Assembly: GCA_041497995.1 (NCBI GenBank)
Contig: JBGQHM010000010.1
Span: 1 to 41,020, forward strand
Origin: DATKMS01 sp041497995
Lineage (GTDB): Bacteria > Desulfobacterota > Binatia > HRBIN30
DNA: 41,020 nt
Reading direction: 5' to 3'
Shown here piece by piece: positions 13,180-20,454 of the stretch; position 1 is the stretch's first letter, and each line of letters starts with the position of its first letter. The translations under genes were made by a program, and so were the position numbers. Below the pieces are notes generated by a model, which worked only from the letters and a program-made list of their open reading frames with translations, was not told the DNA's origin and searched no databases.

Positions 13180-14721
13180 ATGAGTGCGCACACGCGCGCC
13201 CGTCGCACGATTCTCTGGATCGGCACGGGGTTTCTCGTCGGCGTCCTGACCACGATCGGACTCAACCTCGGACAGCGGGTGGAAGCCATCAGTTTCTGGG
13301 GTGAGCAGGAACCGACCCCACAAGCCGCGGCGCCGACACCCGCAGCGCAAGGTCCCGCCATGCTCAGCGGGCTGCCCGACTTTGCTCGTCTCGCCGAAAA
13401 ACTCAGCCCCTCCGTGGTCAACATCTCCACCACGTCTCAAGGTGAAGCGCACCCGCAGATGGGCGGCCCGCAACAGGGACCGCAGGGGCCGTTCGGTGGC
13501 GGACGCCAAGACCCAAAGGAGTTCTGGGAACCTTTCGAGCGCTTCTTCGGCCCAATGCCCAAACGGCCGTTCAAGCAACGCAGCCTCGGCTCTGGATTCA
13601 TCGTCAACCGCGACGGTGTCATCCTCACCAACAACCACGTGGTCGAGAACGCCGATGAGATCCTCGTCAAGCTCGCCAACGACAAGGAGTACAAGGCAAA
13701 GATCCTTGGCCGTGATCCAAAGACGGACATTGCGGTGATCAAGATCAGCGAGGCCCCGGATCTCACGCCGGTCACGCTCGGCGACTCCGACGCGCTCCGC
13801 GTCGGTGAGTGGGTGATGGCCATCGGCAACCCGTTCGGCCTGGAGCACAGCGTCACCGCCGGCATCGTCAGCGCCAAGGGGCGCTTCATCGGCCAGGGCA
13901 GCTACGATCAGTTCATCCAAACCGATGCCGCCATCAACCCCGGCAACTCGGGCGGCCCACTGATCAACCTGCGCGGCGAAGTGGTCGGCATCAACTCCGC
14001 TATCTTCAGCCGCTCCGGCGGCAACATCGGCATCGGCTTTGCCATCCCCGTCAACTTAGCAAAGGACGAGCTCCCCGAGCTCGAGGAGAAGGGGAAAGTC
14101 ACGCGCGGCTGGCTCGGCGTGCTCATCCAAAAGGTCACGCCCGAGATCGCCGAGTCCCTCGGCCTCGACGAACCGAAGGGCGCGCTGGTCGCCGACGTGA
14201 TCAAGGACGGACCGGCCATCGAGGCCGGGATGAAAGTCGGCGACGTGATCGTCGAGTTCGACGGGCACTCGGTGAAGGACAACACCGAGCTGCCACTGCT
14301 GGTGGCGCGTACGCCGGTCGGCAAGAGCGTCAAGGTGAAGATCATCCGTGACAAGAAGGCCGAAACGCTCTCCGTGACCATCAACGAGTTGAAGGACGAG
14401 GAAGTGGCTGCCGCCGGCGCCCAAGAGGAGGAAGGGTTCGGGCTGACCGTGCAGAATCTCACGCCGGACATCGCCGAAAGCCTCGGCATCAGCGGCGATG
14501 TGAAGGGCGTGGTCGTCTCCGCCGTCGAGCCAGGCGGCAGCGCCGATGACGCCGGGCTGCGGCGCGGCGACGTCATCCTCGAGGTGAACCGCGAACCGGT
14601 GAAGGACACCAACGCCTACCGCAAGGCGATCAAGTCGGCGGGCAAGGGGAAGAACGTGCTGTTCCTCGTGCGGCGCGGTGACAATTCCATCTTCCTCGCG
14701 CTCAAGCCGTCCACCGACTAG
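13180..14721 (+). CDS. degP: Periplasmic serine protease, DegP/HtrA (Do) family
   Basis: A 513-residue Do-type protease/chaperone acting on misfolded envelope proteins. An N-terminal hydrophobic segment (about residues 10-30) exports it, or anchors it since no clear cleavage site is seen. The trypsin-like domain has the complete triad H153 (LTNNHVV), D183 (PKTDIAV) and S257 (NPGNSGGP). A Gly/Pro/Gln-rich LA-loop-like stretch lies at about 85-115. Two PDZ domains follow (about 290-390 and 410-510), as in DegP and DegQ. The start is supported by AAAGGAGG, 5 bases before ATG 13180. DegP-like genes are often sigma-E or CpxR controlled, but no such site was recognised. DegP, DegQ and MucD cannot be told apart by sequence alone here. 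Confidence 0.94.
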   Translation: MSAHTRARRTILWIGTGFLVGVLTTIGLNLGQRVEAISFWGEQEPTPQAAAPTPAAQGPAMLSGLPDFARLAEKLSPSVVNISTTSQGEAHPQMGGPQQGPQGPFGGGRQDPKEFWEPFERFFGPMPKRPFKQRSLGSGFIVNRDGVILTNNHVVENADEILVKLANDKEYKAKILGRDPKTDIAVIKISEAPDLTPVTLGDSDALRVGEWVMAIGNPFGLEHSVTAGIVSAKGRFIGQGSYDQFIQTDAAINPGNSGGPLINLRGEVVGINSAIFSRSGGNIGIGFAIPVNLAKDELPELEEKGKVTRGWLGVLIQKVTPEIAESLGLDEPKGALVADVIKDGPAIEAGMKVGDVIVEFDGHSVKDNTELPLLVARTPVGKSVKVKIIRDKKAETLSVTINELKDEEVAAAGAQEEEGFGLTVQNLTPDIAESLGISGDVKGVVVSAVEPGGSADDAGLRRGDVILEVNREPVKDTNAYRKAIKSAGKGKNVLFLVRRGDNSIFLALKPSTD

Positions 14722-14860
14722 CGGGCTGCGCCCAGCGTCTTTCTATGGACCGCTCCCGTTGGTCGCTATGGGCTCCCCTCGCAAGAACTTGACTCAGGCG
14801 CGATGAGTCTCTGCCCTCGAAGACATCTCGCCGCTGGGCGCGAAAGCGGCGTACGTACGT

Positions 14861-14890
14861 GAGAGGCCAGGGAGATCTCCCTGGCCTCTC
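14861..14890 (+). repeat. Perfect 30-base palindrome between degP and mrcB
   Basis: GAGAGGCCAGGGAGA (14861-14875) is followed directly by its exact reverse complement. There is no loop and no T-run. It could terminate the degP transcript as a strong hairpin or be a binding site for a dimeric protein. The rest of the 219-base gap (14722-14940) holds a weaker inverted pair, GCGCCCAGCG (14728-14737) and CGCTGGGCGC (14832-14841), but no gene. Confidence 0.75.
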
Positions 14891-14940
14891 TCACCTTCGA
14901 TTTGGCTGACCGCTAACTGCCGACGGCCGACGGCTCTCAA

Positions 14941-17262
14941 ATGCTACGACGCTTAGCCTTTGGACTGCTCGTGCTGATTGCTGTCGCGGGCCTCGCGGGC
15001 CTGGGCGTCGCAGCTCACTACGTCCGCCGATGGGACGCGATCGTCTCCGAACGCTTCCGCACCCACCACTGGGATTTTCCCTCCAAGATCTACTCCGACA
15101 GTCAGCTGATTTACCCGGGCATGGATCTCAAGGCCGTCGGATTCTTCGATCGGCTCCACGACCTGGACTACCAACCGGTCACCACGCCGGTCGAGCGTGC
15201 AGGGGACTATCGGATCGACGAGCACAACGGCACCGTCGATGTTTACTTGCGCGATCTGCCGACCCCGGTCGGCGACACCGATGCACGACGCGTGCGCCTC
15301 TTCGTCACCGACACCACGGTAACGCGCATCGTGGACCTCAATGACGAAACGAAAGAGCTGTTCGCCATCGAGCTCGAACCAGCGTTGCTGAGCGGGTTGT
15401 ACCAAGGCGCCTGGGAAGAGCGCCACCTCGTGAGCCTCGGCGAAGTCCCTCCGCTCCTGCTGCGCGCCATCATCGACGTCGAGGACCAGCACTTCTACGA
15501 GCATCACGGCATCGACGTCAACGGCGTCGCCCGCGCCTTGTTCGTGAACCTGCGCAGCGGACACACCGTGCAGGGCGGCAGCACGCTCACACAGCAGCTG
15601 ATGAAGAACTTCTTCCTCACCGACGAGCGCAGCATGCGGCGCAAGGTGCGCGAGGCGCTCATGGCTCTGATCGTCGAACGCCGCTTCACGAAGCAGGAGA
15701 TCCTGGAGAACTACGTCAACGAAATCTACTTCGGCCAGAAGGGCGCGCAGGGCATCTACGGCGTGTGGGAAGCCTCGCGCTTCTACTTCGCCAAAGAGCC
15801 GCAGGACCTGTCCGTGGCGGAAATGGCGATGGTGGCCAGTCTCATCAAGGCGCCGAACCGCTACTCGCCCTTCCGCGATAAAGAGCGTGCCCTGCACCGG
15901 CGCAACTACGCGCTCAGCCTGATGCTCAAGCAAGGCGACATCACCGCCGAGCAGTACGCGGCCGCAGTGGCCGAACCGCTGCGCATTGCGCCGATGCTCA
16001 ACCAGGTGAAGGACGCGCCGTACTTCGTCGACTACGTACGCCAGGAGTTGTCGCAGGCGTACCCGTCCGACGTCCTCACCACCGAGGGGCTGCGCATCTA
16101 CACCGCCCTCGATATGCATCTGCAACGTTTGGCCGAGCAGGCCGTGCAGAACGGCCTGGCGGATCTCGAGAAGCGCTACCCACGTCTGCGCGCCGACAAA
16201 CCGGCCGACCAACTGCAGGCATGCCTGATCGTCATTCAGCCGCAAAGCGGAGCAATCAAGGCAATGATGGGCGGGCGCGACTATCGCTCCACCCAGTTCA
16301 ACCGTTGTACGCAGGCGCTGCGGCAACCCGGCTCGGTGTTCAAGCCGTTCACGTACCTCACCGCGTTCGAGCAGACGCGCCACGGCGATCCGCACATCCT
16401 GCCGACGACGCGCATCGAGGACGAGCCGTTTGACTGGGCGTTCGACAATCAAGTGTGGAGTCCGGCCAACTACAAGAAGCGCTACATGGGCATGGTCAGC
16501 GTACGCGAGGCGTTGGAGTTCTCGCTCAACGCCGCCACCGCGCGCTTGGCGCAGCAGATCGGGTTGCCGGGGATTCTCGAAACGGCCCGTCGCATGGGCA
16601 TCAGCTCGCCGCTCCCTCCGTATCCGTCAGTCGTGCTCGGCGCCGCCGAGGTGACACCGTTCGAAGTAGCACAGGCGTTCTCGGTCCTGGCCAGCAGCGG
16701 TCTCCGCGCGGAACCCCTCTCCGTGAAGAAGGTGATTGACCGCGGCGGTCTGCCGATCGAACGCAAGCCGGTCCAGGTCGAGCAAGTCATCTCGCCCGAC
16801 ACCGCCTATTTGGTCACTCATCTAATGGAGGGCGTCCTCGACTACGGTACCGGTAGCGGCGCACGCAAGCGCGGATTCAAGCGCCCGGCCGCCGGCAAGA
16901 CCGGCACCACCAACGACTACCGCGACGCCTGGTTCGTCGGCTTCACACCTGATCTGCTCGCCGTCGTCTGGGTCGGCTTCGATCAGAAGCGACCGATCAA
17001 CCTCGCCGGCGGCGAAGCGGCGTTGCCAATCTGGACCGAGTTCATGAAGCAAGCCACCACCAGCATGCCGGAGAGCACCTTCGTCCCACCTCCTGGCGTA
17101 TCGCTGGTCAGCATCGATCCGCTGTCCGGTCAGCTGGCAACACCGGCGTGCACCGAGCGACTCGACGAGGCGTTCTACAAAGGCGATGAGCCGACGACGC
17201 CGTGTCCATTGCACACGCCGCAGACCGAGACGCCGGAGGCGCCAGTTGCAGCGCCACTCTGA
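14941..17262 (+). CDS. mrcB: Bifunctional penicillin-binding protein 1b type (glycosyltransferase and transpeptidase)
   Basis: A 773-residue class A PBP that polymerises lipid II into glycan strands and crosslinks the peptides in the periplasm, anchored by one N-terminal helix (about residues 4-28). Residues about 40-115 resemble the UB2H domain of E. coli PBP1b, which there docks the outer-membrane activator LpoB. The GT51 domain carries E181 in VEDQHFYEHHG and the QGGSTLTQQL motif. The transpeptidase has S465-V-F-K468, S528-L-N530 and K653-T-G. The UB2H-like region makes PBP1b more likely than PBP1a, which has an OB-type insertion instead. No LpoB-like gene is present here. ATG 14941 gives the normal short cytoplasmic start; the ribosome site is weak. 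Confidence 0.93.
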   Translation: MLRRLAFGLLVLIAVAGLAGLGVAAHYVRRWDAIVSERFRTHHWDFPSKIYSDSQLIYPGMDLKAVGFFDRLHDLDYQPVTTPVERAGDYRIDEHNGTVDVYLRDLPTPVGDTDARRVRLFVTDTTVTRIVDLNDETKELFAIELEPALLSGLYQGAWEERHLVSLGEVPPLLLRAIIDVEDQHFYEHHGIDVNGVARALFVNLRSGHTVQGGSTLTQQLMKNFFLTDERSMRRKVREALMALIVERRFTKQEILENYVNEIYFGQKGAQGIYGVWEASRFYFAKEPQDLSVAEMAMVASLIKAPNRYSPFRDKERALHRRNYALSLMLKQGDITAEQYAAAVAEPLRIAPMLNQVKDAPYFVDYVRQELSQAYPSDVLTTEGLRIYTALDMHLQRLAEQAVQNGLADLEKRYPRLRADKPADQLQACLIVIQPQSGAIKAMMGGRDYRSTQFNRCTQALRQPGSVFKPFTYLTAFEQTRHGDPHILPTTRIEDEPFDWAFDNQVWSPANYKKRYMGMVSVREALEFSLNAATARLAQQIGLPGILETARRMGISSPLPPYPSVVLGAAEVTPFEVAQAFSVLASSGLRAEPLSVKKVIDRGGLPIERKPVQVEQVISPDTAYLVTHLMEGVLDYGTGSGARKRGFKRPAAGKTGTTNDYRDAWFVGFTPDLLAVVWVGFDQKRPINLAGGEAALPIWTEFMKQATTSMPESTFVPPPGVSLVSIDPLSGQLATPACTERLDEAFYKGDEPTTPCPLHTPQTETPEAPVAAPL

Positions 17263-17307
17263 ACTACTAGCGTTCAGTTTCTTCGTAGGCCGCGAGGATT
17301 TTGAGAA

Positions 17308-17400
17308 GAGAATCACGAAAGCACGAAATTTCGAAAGCATGAAAAAGGAGAAGGTCGTTCCCTTTTCGCGTTTTCCCTCTTTCGTGTTTTCGTGATTCTC
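17308..17400 (+). repeat. Intergenic palindrome made of CACGAAA quasi-repeats (copy 1)
   Basis: The left arm starts GAGAATCACGAAAGCACG (17308 onward) and the right arm ends TTTTCGTGATTCTC (17387-17400). The outer 21 bases of each side pair with one mismatch. The interior is a run of CGAAA/TTTCG-like units that pair imperfectly. Its right end (17380-17400) is identical over 21 bases to 23793-23813. It fills the gap after mrcB; the remaining bases up to ridA (17401-17504) show no other gene. Confidence 0.85.
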
Positions 17401-17504
17401 ATTTGGTTGTGGCCATCGGCCGCGCTGCGAAGGAGACGCAGACCGTACGTCGCTTGCTTTCCCCTCCCCAGCTTTCTAGCCTGCCGGCGCTGCTGGAGGC
17501 GGAC

Positions 17505-17891
17505 ATGAAGAACGCGATCGCAACCACACAAGCGCCACAGGCCATCGGCCCATACTCGCAGGCGGTGAGCGCCGGTCCGTGGCTGTTCTGCTCTGGCCAG
17601 ATCGGCCTCGATCCGGCCACGGCGGAGCTCGTGGCCGGCGGAGTCGAAGCAGAGACCAATCGGGTCTTGGAAAACCTGCGGGCCGTGGTCGCCGCCGCCG
17701 GCGCGACGCTCGACAACGTGGTGCGGACGACGATCTACCTCGTCGACCTCGGCGACTTCGGGCGCGTCAACGAGATCTACGCACGCTTTTTCCGCGCGCC
17801 GTTTCCGGCGCGCGCCACGGTTGGGGTCGCGGCCTTGCCGCGCGGGGCACGAGTCGAGATCGATGCGATAGCGTTGCTGGAAGGAAGCTGA
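17505..17891 (+). CDS. ridA: RidA family enamine/imine deaminase
   Basis: A 128-residue RidA (YjgF/YER057c/UK114) protein. It hydrolyses reactive 2-aminoacrylate and related enamines released by PLP enzymes and protects them from damage. The family landmarks are present: AIGPYSQAV near the N terminus, the GQIGLDP strand, VVRTTIYLVD and the catalytic arginine R103 in PARATVGV. ATG 17505 is chosen because it gives the family length and has GGAGG about 6 bases upstream; the frame extends further upstream without similarity. It converges on rpmB with only four bases between the stops. A housekeeping role is expected. Confidence 0.94.
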   Translation: MKNAIATTQAPQAIGPYSQAVSAGPWLFCSGQIGLDPATAELVAGGVEAETNRVLENLRAVVAAAGATLDNVVRTTIYLVDLGDFGRVNEIYARFFRAPFPARATVGVAALPRGARVEIDAIALLEGS

Positions 17892-17895
17892 ATCG

Positions 17896-18117
17896 TCAGG
17901 CCGCGGCGGTTTGCGCAGCTTTGCGCGGCGACGCCTTCACCACACGCCCCGAGCGGATGCACTGCGTGCATGCGAGGATGTAGCGTACCGTCCCCTCAAC
18001 GTTGGCGTGGACGCGTTGCAGATTGGGTTTCCACCGACGCTTCGAACGATTGTTCGCGTGACTGACGATATTGCCAACCGACGGGTGCTTGCCACAGACA
18101 TCACAAGTTCGTGCCAT
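17896..18117 (-). CDS. rpmB: 50S ribosomal protein bL28
   Basis: A 73-residue large-subunit protein. The sequence begins MARTCDVCGKHPSVGN and contains the typical NNRSKRRWKPNLQRV core. It keeps two cysteine pairs (CDVC near the N terminus, CTQC near residue 53), so it is the zinc-binding (C+) form of bL28. The start at 18117 is set by AGGAG five bases upstream and the family length; the longer open frame runs into the palindromic element at 18179-18262. rpmG (bL33), a frequent neighbour, is absent here. Confidence 0.97.
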   Translation of the reverse strand: MARTCDVCGKHPSVGNIVSHANNRSKRRWKPNLQRVHANVEGTVRYILACTQCIRSGRVVKASPRKAAQTAAA

Positions 18118-18178
18118 GATTACTCCTTGGGCTGGAGTCGGTAGCACAGGGCAGACGCGGCTGCAACGTGACCGCGTC

Positions 18179-18262
18179 CAAAGTCTAAGGTCCAAAGTCC
18201 AAAGTCAGGACTTTCGACGTTGGATCTTCGACGTTGGACTTTGGACGTTGGACCTTGGACGT
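18179..18262 (-). repeat. Palindrome made of TCCAAAGTC quasi-repeats, overlapping the 3' end of rfaE2
   Basis: On the plus strand the left arm is a run of TCCAAAGTC-like units (18179-18208), and the right arm a run of GGACTTTGGACGTTGGACC-type units (18237-18262), with GACGTTGGATC units between. The element covers the space between rpmB and rfaE2 and runs into rfaE2. It supplies the stop codon (18205-18207) and about the last 18-20 codons of that gene. Confidence 0.82.
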
Positions 18263-18741
18263 TGCCGGGTGCGCTTGCAGATCGTTTGAACCAGCCGCGT
18301 GGTCGAGTACCCCGGCGCAAAGCGCAACGACCGCACCGCACCGCCACGGGCACGAACGATGTCCGCACCGACAATGTCGTCGGGCTTCCAGTCGCCGCCC
18401 TTCACCAACACGTCCGGCTGCACTTGTTTGATCAGCTCGTACGGCGTGTCCTCACCGAAGACAATGACGTAGTCGACCATCTCCAGCGCCGCCATCACCT
18501 CGCAGCGATCGCGCTGCGACACCAGCGGCCGCGACGGCCCCTTCAGGCGCCGCACCGACGCGTCGCTGTTCAACCCGATCACCAGCACATCACCGAGCCG
18601 CTTCGCGGCACGCAAGTAGCGGACATGCCCCGGGTGGATGAGATCGAAGCAGCCGTTGGTAAAGACAATGCGCTTCCCTTGGCGCCGGAGTGTGTCGAGG
18701 CGGCGCTTCAGGCCGCTACGTGTGAGGACTTTGGTCATCAA
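18205..18741 (-). CDS. rfaE2: D-glycero-beta-D-manno-heptose 1-phosphate adenylyltransferase
   Basis: A 178-residue nucleotidyltransferase equal to the C-terminal half of E. coli HldE. It joins ATP and heptose 1-phosphate into ADP-heptose for the lipopolysaccharide core, which implies an LPS-type outer membrane. The cytidylyltransferase-like fold shows GCFDLIHPGHVRYL with the HxGH motif, LNSDASVRRLKGP, LVKGGDW and the YSTTRLV segment near the end. The last about 18 residues (RSNVQSPTSKIQRRKS) are basic, unlike the family, and are encoded by the palindromic element at 18179-18262. The ADP-heptose kinase half (HldE1) is not in the window. Start at ATG 18741 or 18738; neither has a strong ribosome site. 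Confidence 0.93.
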   Translation of the reverse strand: MMTKVLTRSGLKRRLDTLRRQGKRIVFTNGCFDLIHPGHVRYLRAAKRLGDVLVIGLNSDASVRRLKGPSRPLVSQRDRCEVMAALEMVDYVIVFGEDTPYELIKQVQPDVLVKGGDWKPDDIVGADIVRARGGAVRSLRFAPGYSTTRLVQTICKRTRQRPRSNVQSPTSKIQRRKS

Positions 18742-18772
18742 CGGGACTGTATCCCGCTTCCATCAACGGCGA

Positions 18773-19088
18773 TCAAGCGCACGCGCTTGGAGCGACAAGG
18801 AAGCCGCCTTCCGTTGCTTTGGGTGTGGCCAGTGTACGCCTCGCTTGCTTCCTTAGCCGGACAAGCAGTCGCTGATGCGAGGCGGCGCTCTCCTGCGGAT
18901 CGATCCGGCCTTCGGCAACGAGGCGGGCGTGGATCTCGGTGGCCTCCGCCTCTGAGGTGCCGTCGAGACCGGCAAGGTCGTGCATGGAGATTCTCGATGA
19001 TCACTTCCCGCTCGGCCTCAGTAATCTCGACGAGCTTCGATCCCATCAGGTTTCCACGATTCTTGGGTCGCCTTCGTTGTCTGCTCAT
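18773..19088 (-). pseudogene. Possible small frameshifted gene, unknown function
   Basis: The stretch 18742-19229 (about 490 bases) has no intact recognised gene. On the minus strand one frame from ATG 19088 reads MSRQRRRPKNRGNLMGSKLV and EITEAEREVIIENL, then loses coding character. Another frame starting at about 18985 continues with protein-like sequence (HDLAGLDGTSEAEATEIHAR and onward) to a TGA at 18773. Together they would make about 105 residues, small and charged like an antitoxin or DNA-binding accessory protein, but no family is recognised. It may instead be two chance frames. Confidence 0.25.
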
Positions 19089-19229
19089 ACAGATAATACG
19101 GGCCGACCGGCTGGATGTTCGTGCGGCCTTCGACAAATTATTGAGGACCTTGCACACAGCCGTCGGTGGCCGCACGTTGCATTGGTTGAAGCCCGAGCGA
19201 TACACTGACCGCGATCGGAAGGCTTGAGC

Positions 19230-19580
19230 ATGGCAGCGAACCAGCACCCAATCGTGATCGAAGAGGTGACCGACCCGCAGGAACTGGCGAAGGCACGGGC
19301 GCAGGACGAGCGCTTCGAGCGCAACCTGCGGTGGTTCACGAAACACGCCTCAGAAATCTACGCTGTCCACCGAGGCAAGTGCGTGTGCGTTGCCGGCAAG
19401 GAGCTCTTTGTCGCCGACGCGCCTCAAGATGCCGTGGCCCTTGCGCGCGTACGCCATCCGGAAGATGACGCCTTTCTGATGCGCATTATTCCGCGCGAGC
19501 GGGTGGCGCGAATCTATGCTCATCGCCCGGTGAATGGTATCCGCGCGATGCTGGCACCGACGCTGCGTGCTTCGCGGTGA
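19230..19580 (+). CDS. Hypothetical protein, possibly DUF5678-like
   Basis: A 116-residue soluble protein. After a charged helical start (about residues 8-35), it has a compact domain of about 60 residues with the pattern 'HRGKCVCVAGKELFVADAPQ', then a helix and a strand (DDAFLMRIIP). This layout of a short beta hairpin with a 'G..lFvadd..eAv..Ar' helix resembles DUF5678 proteins, which are often found near toxin-antitoxin loci. That resemblance is by eye only. It is followed 80 bases later by an RHH/PIN toxin-antitoxin pair. ATG 19230 is preferred over the TTG six bases earlier. No membrane helix or catalytic motif is seen. Confidence 0.6.
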   Translation: MAANQHPIVIEEVTDPQELAKARAQDERFERNLRWFTKHASEIYAVHRGKCVCVAGKELFVADAPQDAVALARVRHPEDDAFLMRIIPRERVARIYAHRPVNGIRAMLAPTLRASR

Positions 19581-19659
19581 AGCCGTTGCAGTGATCGGCC
19601 GGACCTAGGATCAAGCAACCAGTTCGTGTACGCTTCTGAAGCTCGCGAGAATCGATGCC

Positions 19660-19989
19660 ATGAAACGAACCAACATCGCCTTAGATGAAGACCAGTATCG
19701 GCTGCTCAACCGCGTCGCGCTCGCCCAAGGATGCAGCCGCACCAAGTTGATCCGTCAGGCAGTCGATCAGTTTCTCGCAGTGGATCACCGAGACAGTGGC
19801 CCGGCCTCGGGTGACAGATGGAGCCGGCGCTTGAACCAGCTTCTTGTTCGGGTAAGGGAACGCACACAGGGGCTCTCGTCAAACGAGATTGAAGCAGACG
19901 TCACGGCAGCCTCGCGGGAGGTGCGCCGCCGGAGGTCCCACCCTGCGCGCTCTCATCGACACCAACGTCTGGGTCTCGGCGCTCCTTAA
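19660..19989 (+). CDS. Ribbon-helix-helix antitoxin
   Basis: A 109-residue protein whose N-terminal 45 residues fit a ribbon-helix-helix (CopG/MetJ-type) fold: the strand MKRTNIALDEDQYRLLNRVA, then CSRTKLIRQAVDQFL. The rest is charged and would wrap the toxin. It is the upstream partner of a PIN-domain toxin and overlaps its coding sequence by 47-101 bases, depending on the toxin start. Antitoxins of this type neutralise the PIN nuclease and repress their own operon. The end, rich in Arg and His (RRRRSHPARSHRHQR), is read from the same bases as the toxin N terminus. The operator is probably just upstream of 19660, but no palindrome was clear. Confidence 0.82.
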   Translation: MKRTNIALDEDQYRLLNRVALAQGCSRTKLIRQAVDQFLAVDHRDSGPASGDRWSRRLNQLLVRVRERTQGLSSNEIEADVTAASREVRRRRSHPARSHRHQRLGLGAP

Positions 19990-20401
19990 CCCCAAGGGAT
20001 TCCCTGCACGCGTGCTCGAGGCGTTGAGAGCCCGACGCTTTGTGCCGGTCCTGAGCGAAGCGCTCGTGGAAGAGCTGCTCGATGTCCTCTCACGACCACG
20101 GTTGGTGAGGAAGTACCGGCTCGCGGCAATCGATATCGCAGAATTTGCCGCCCTGTTGGACGAGCGAGCCTTGAAGGTGGATCCCAAAGGCAAACTTCGG
20201 CTATGTCGTGACCAAGCGGATGACGTTGTGCTTGAGACCGCGCTTCTCGGGAAAGCGCAGTACGCCGTCAGCCGCGACGACGATCTCAAACGTGACTTGG
20301 AGTTGATGAGACGTATGCAAGAGCAGGGCGTGACGGTGGTGAGCGTCAGCCAATTCCTCGCCGTCCTGCGTACCACCGGTCCTCGACGCGGACGGAGCTG
20401 A
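19943..20401 (+). CDS. PIN-domain toxin (putative ribonuclease, COG1569-like)
   Basis: A PIN-domain nuclease of about 152 residues. It has the acidic residues expected for metal-dependent RNA cleavage: D in ALIDTNVWVSALL at the N terminus, E in EALVEELLDVLSRP, D in CRDQADDVVLETALLG and D in AVSRDDDLKRD. The frame has no ATG or GTG at a sensible place. A CTG at 19943 lies six bases after GGAGGT (19931-19936) and gives a normal N terminus (LRALIDTNVW). The only other option is TTG 19889, which has no ribosome site and adds 18 odd residues. It overlaps the antitoxin gene, so translation is probably coupled. Confidence 0.82.
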   Translation: MRALIDTNVWVSALLNPKGFPARVLEALRARRFVPVLSEALVEELLDVLSRPRLVRKYRLAAIDIAEFAALLDERALKVDPKGKLRLCRDQADDVVLETALLGKAQYAVSRDDDLKRDLELMRRMQEQGVTVVSVSQFLAVLRTTGPRRGRS

Positions 20402-20454
20402 CAAGCGATGCCCATTTCCTTGTAAACCTCCCACCCCGGTGTTAGGAAGCGCGC

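Noticed and set aside
17308..17400. A CRISPR array or tandem repeat at the CACGAAA units
   Set aside because: The units are imperfect, not evenly spaced and arranged as two opposing arms; there are no spacers or cas genes.
18738..19346. A 202-codon minus-strand frame across the rfaE2 to pgi gap
   Set aside because: It runs through the gene at 19230 in antisense, and only its middle (about 18985-19088) looks protein-like; the full frame is not a credible gene.
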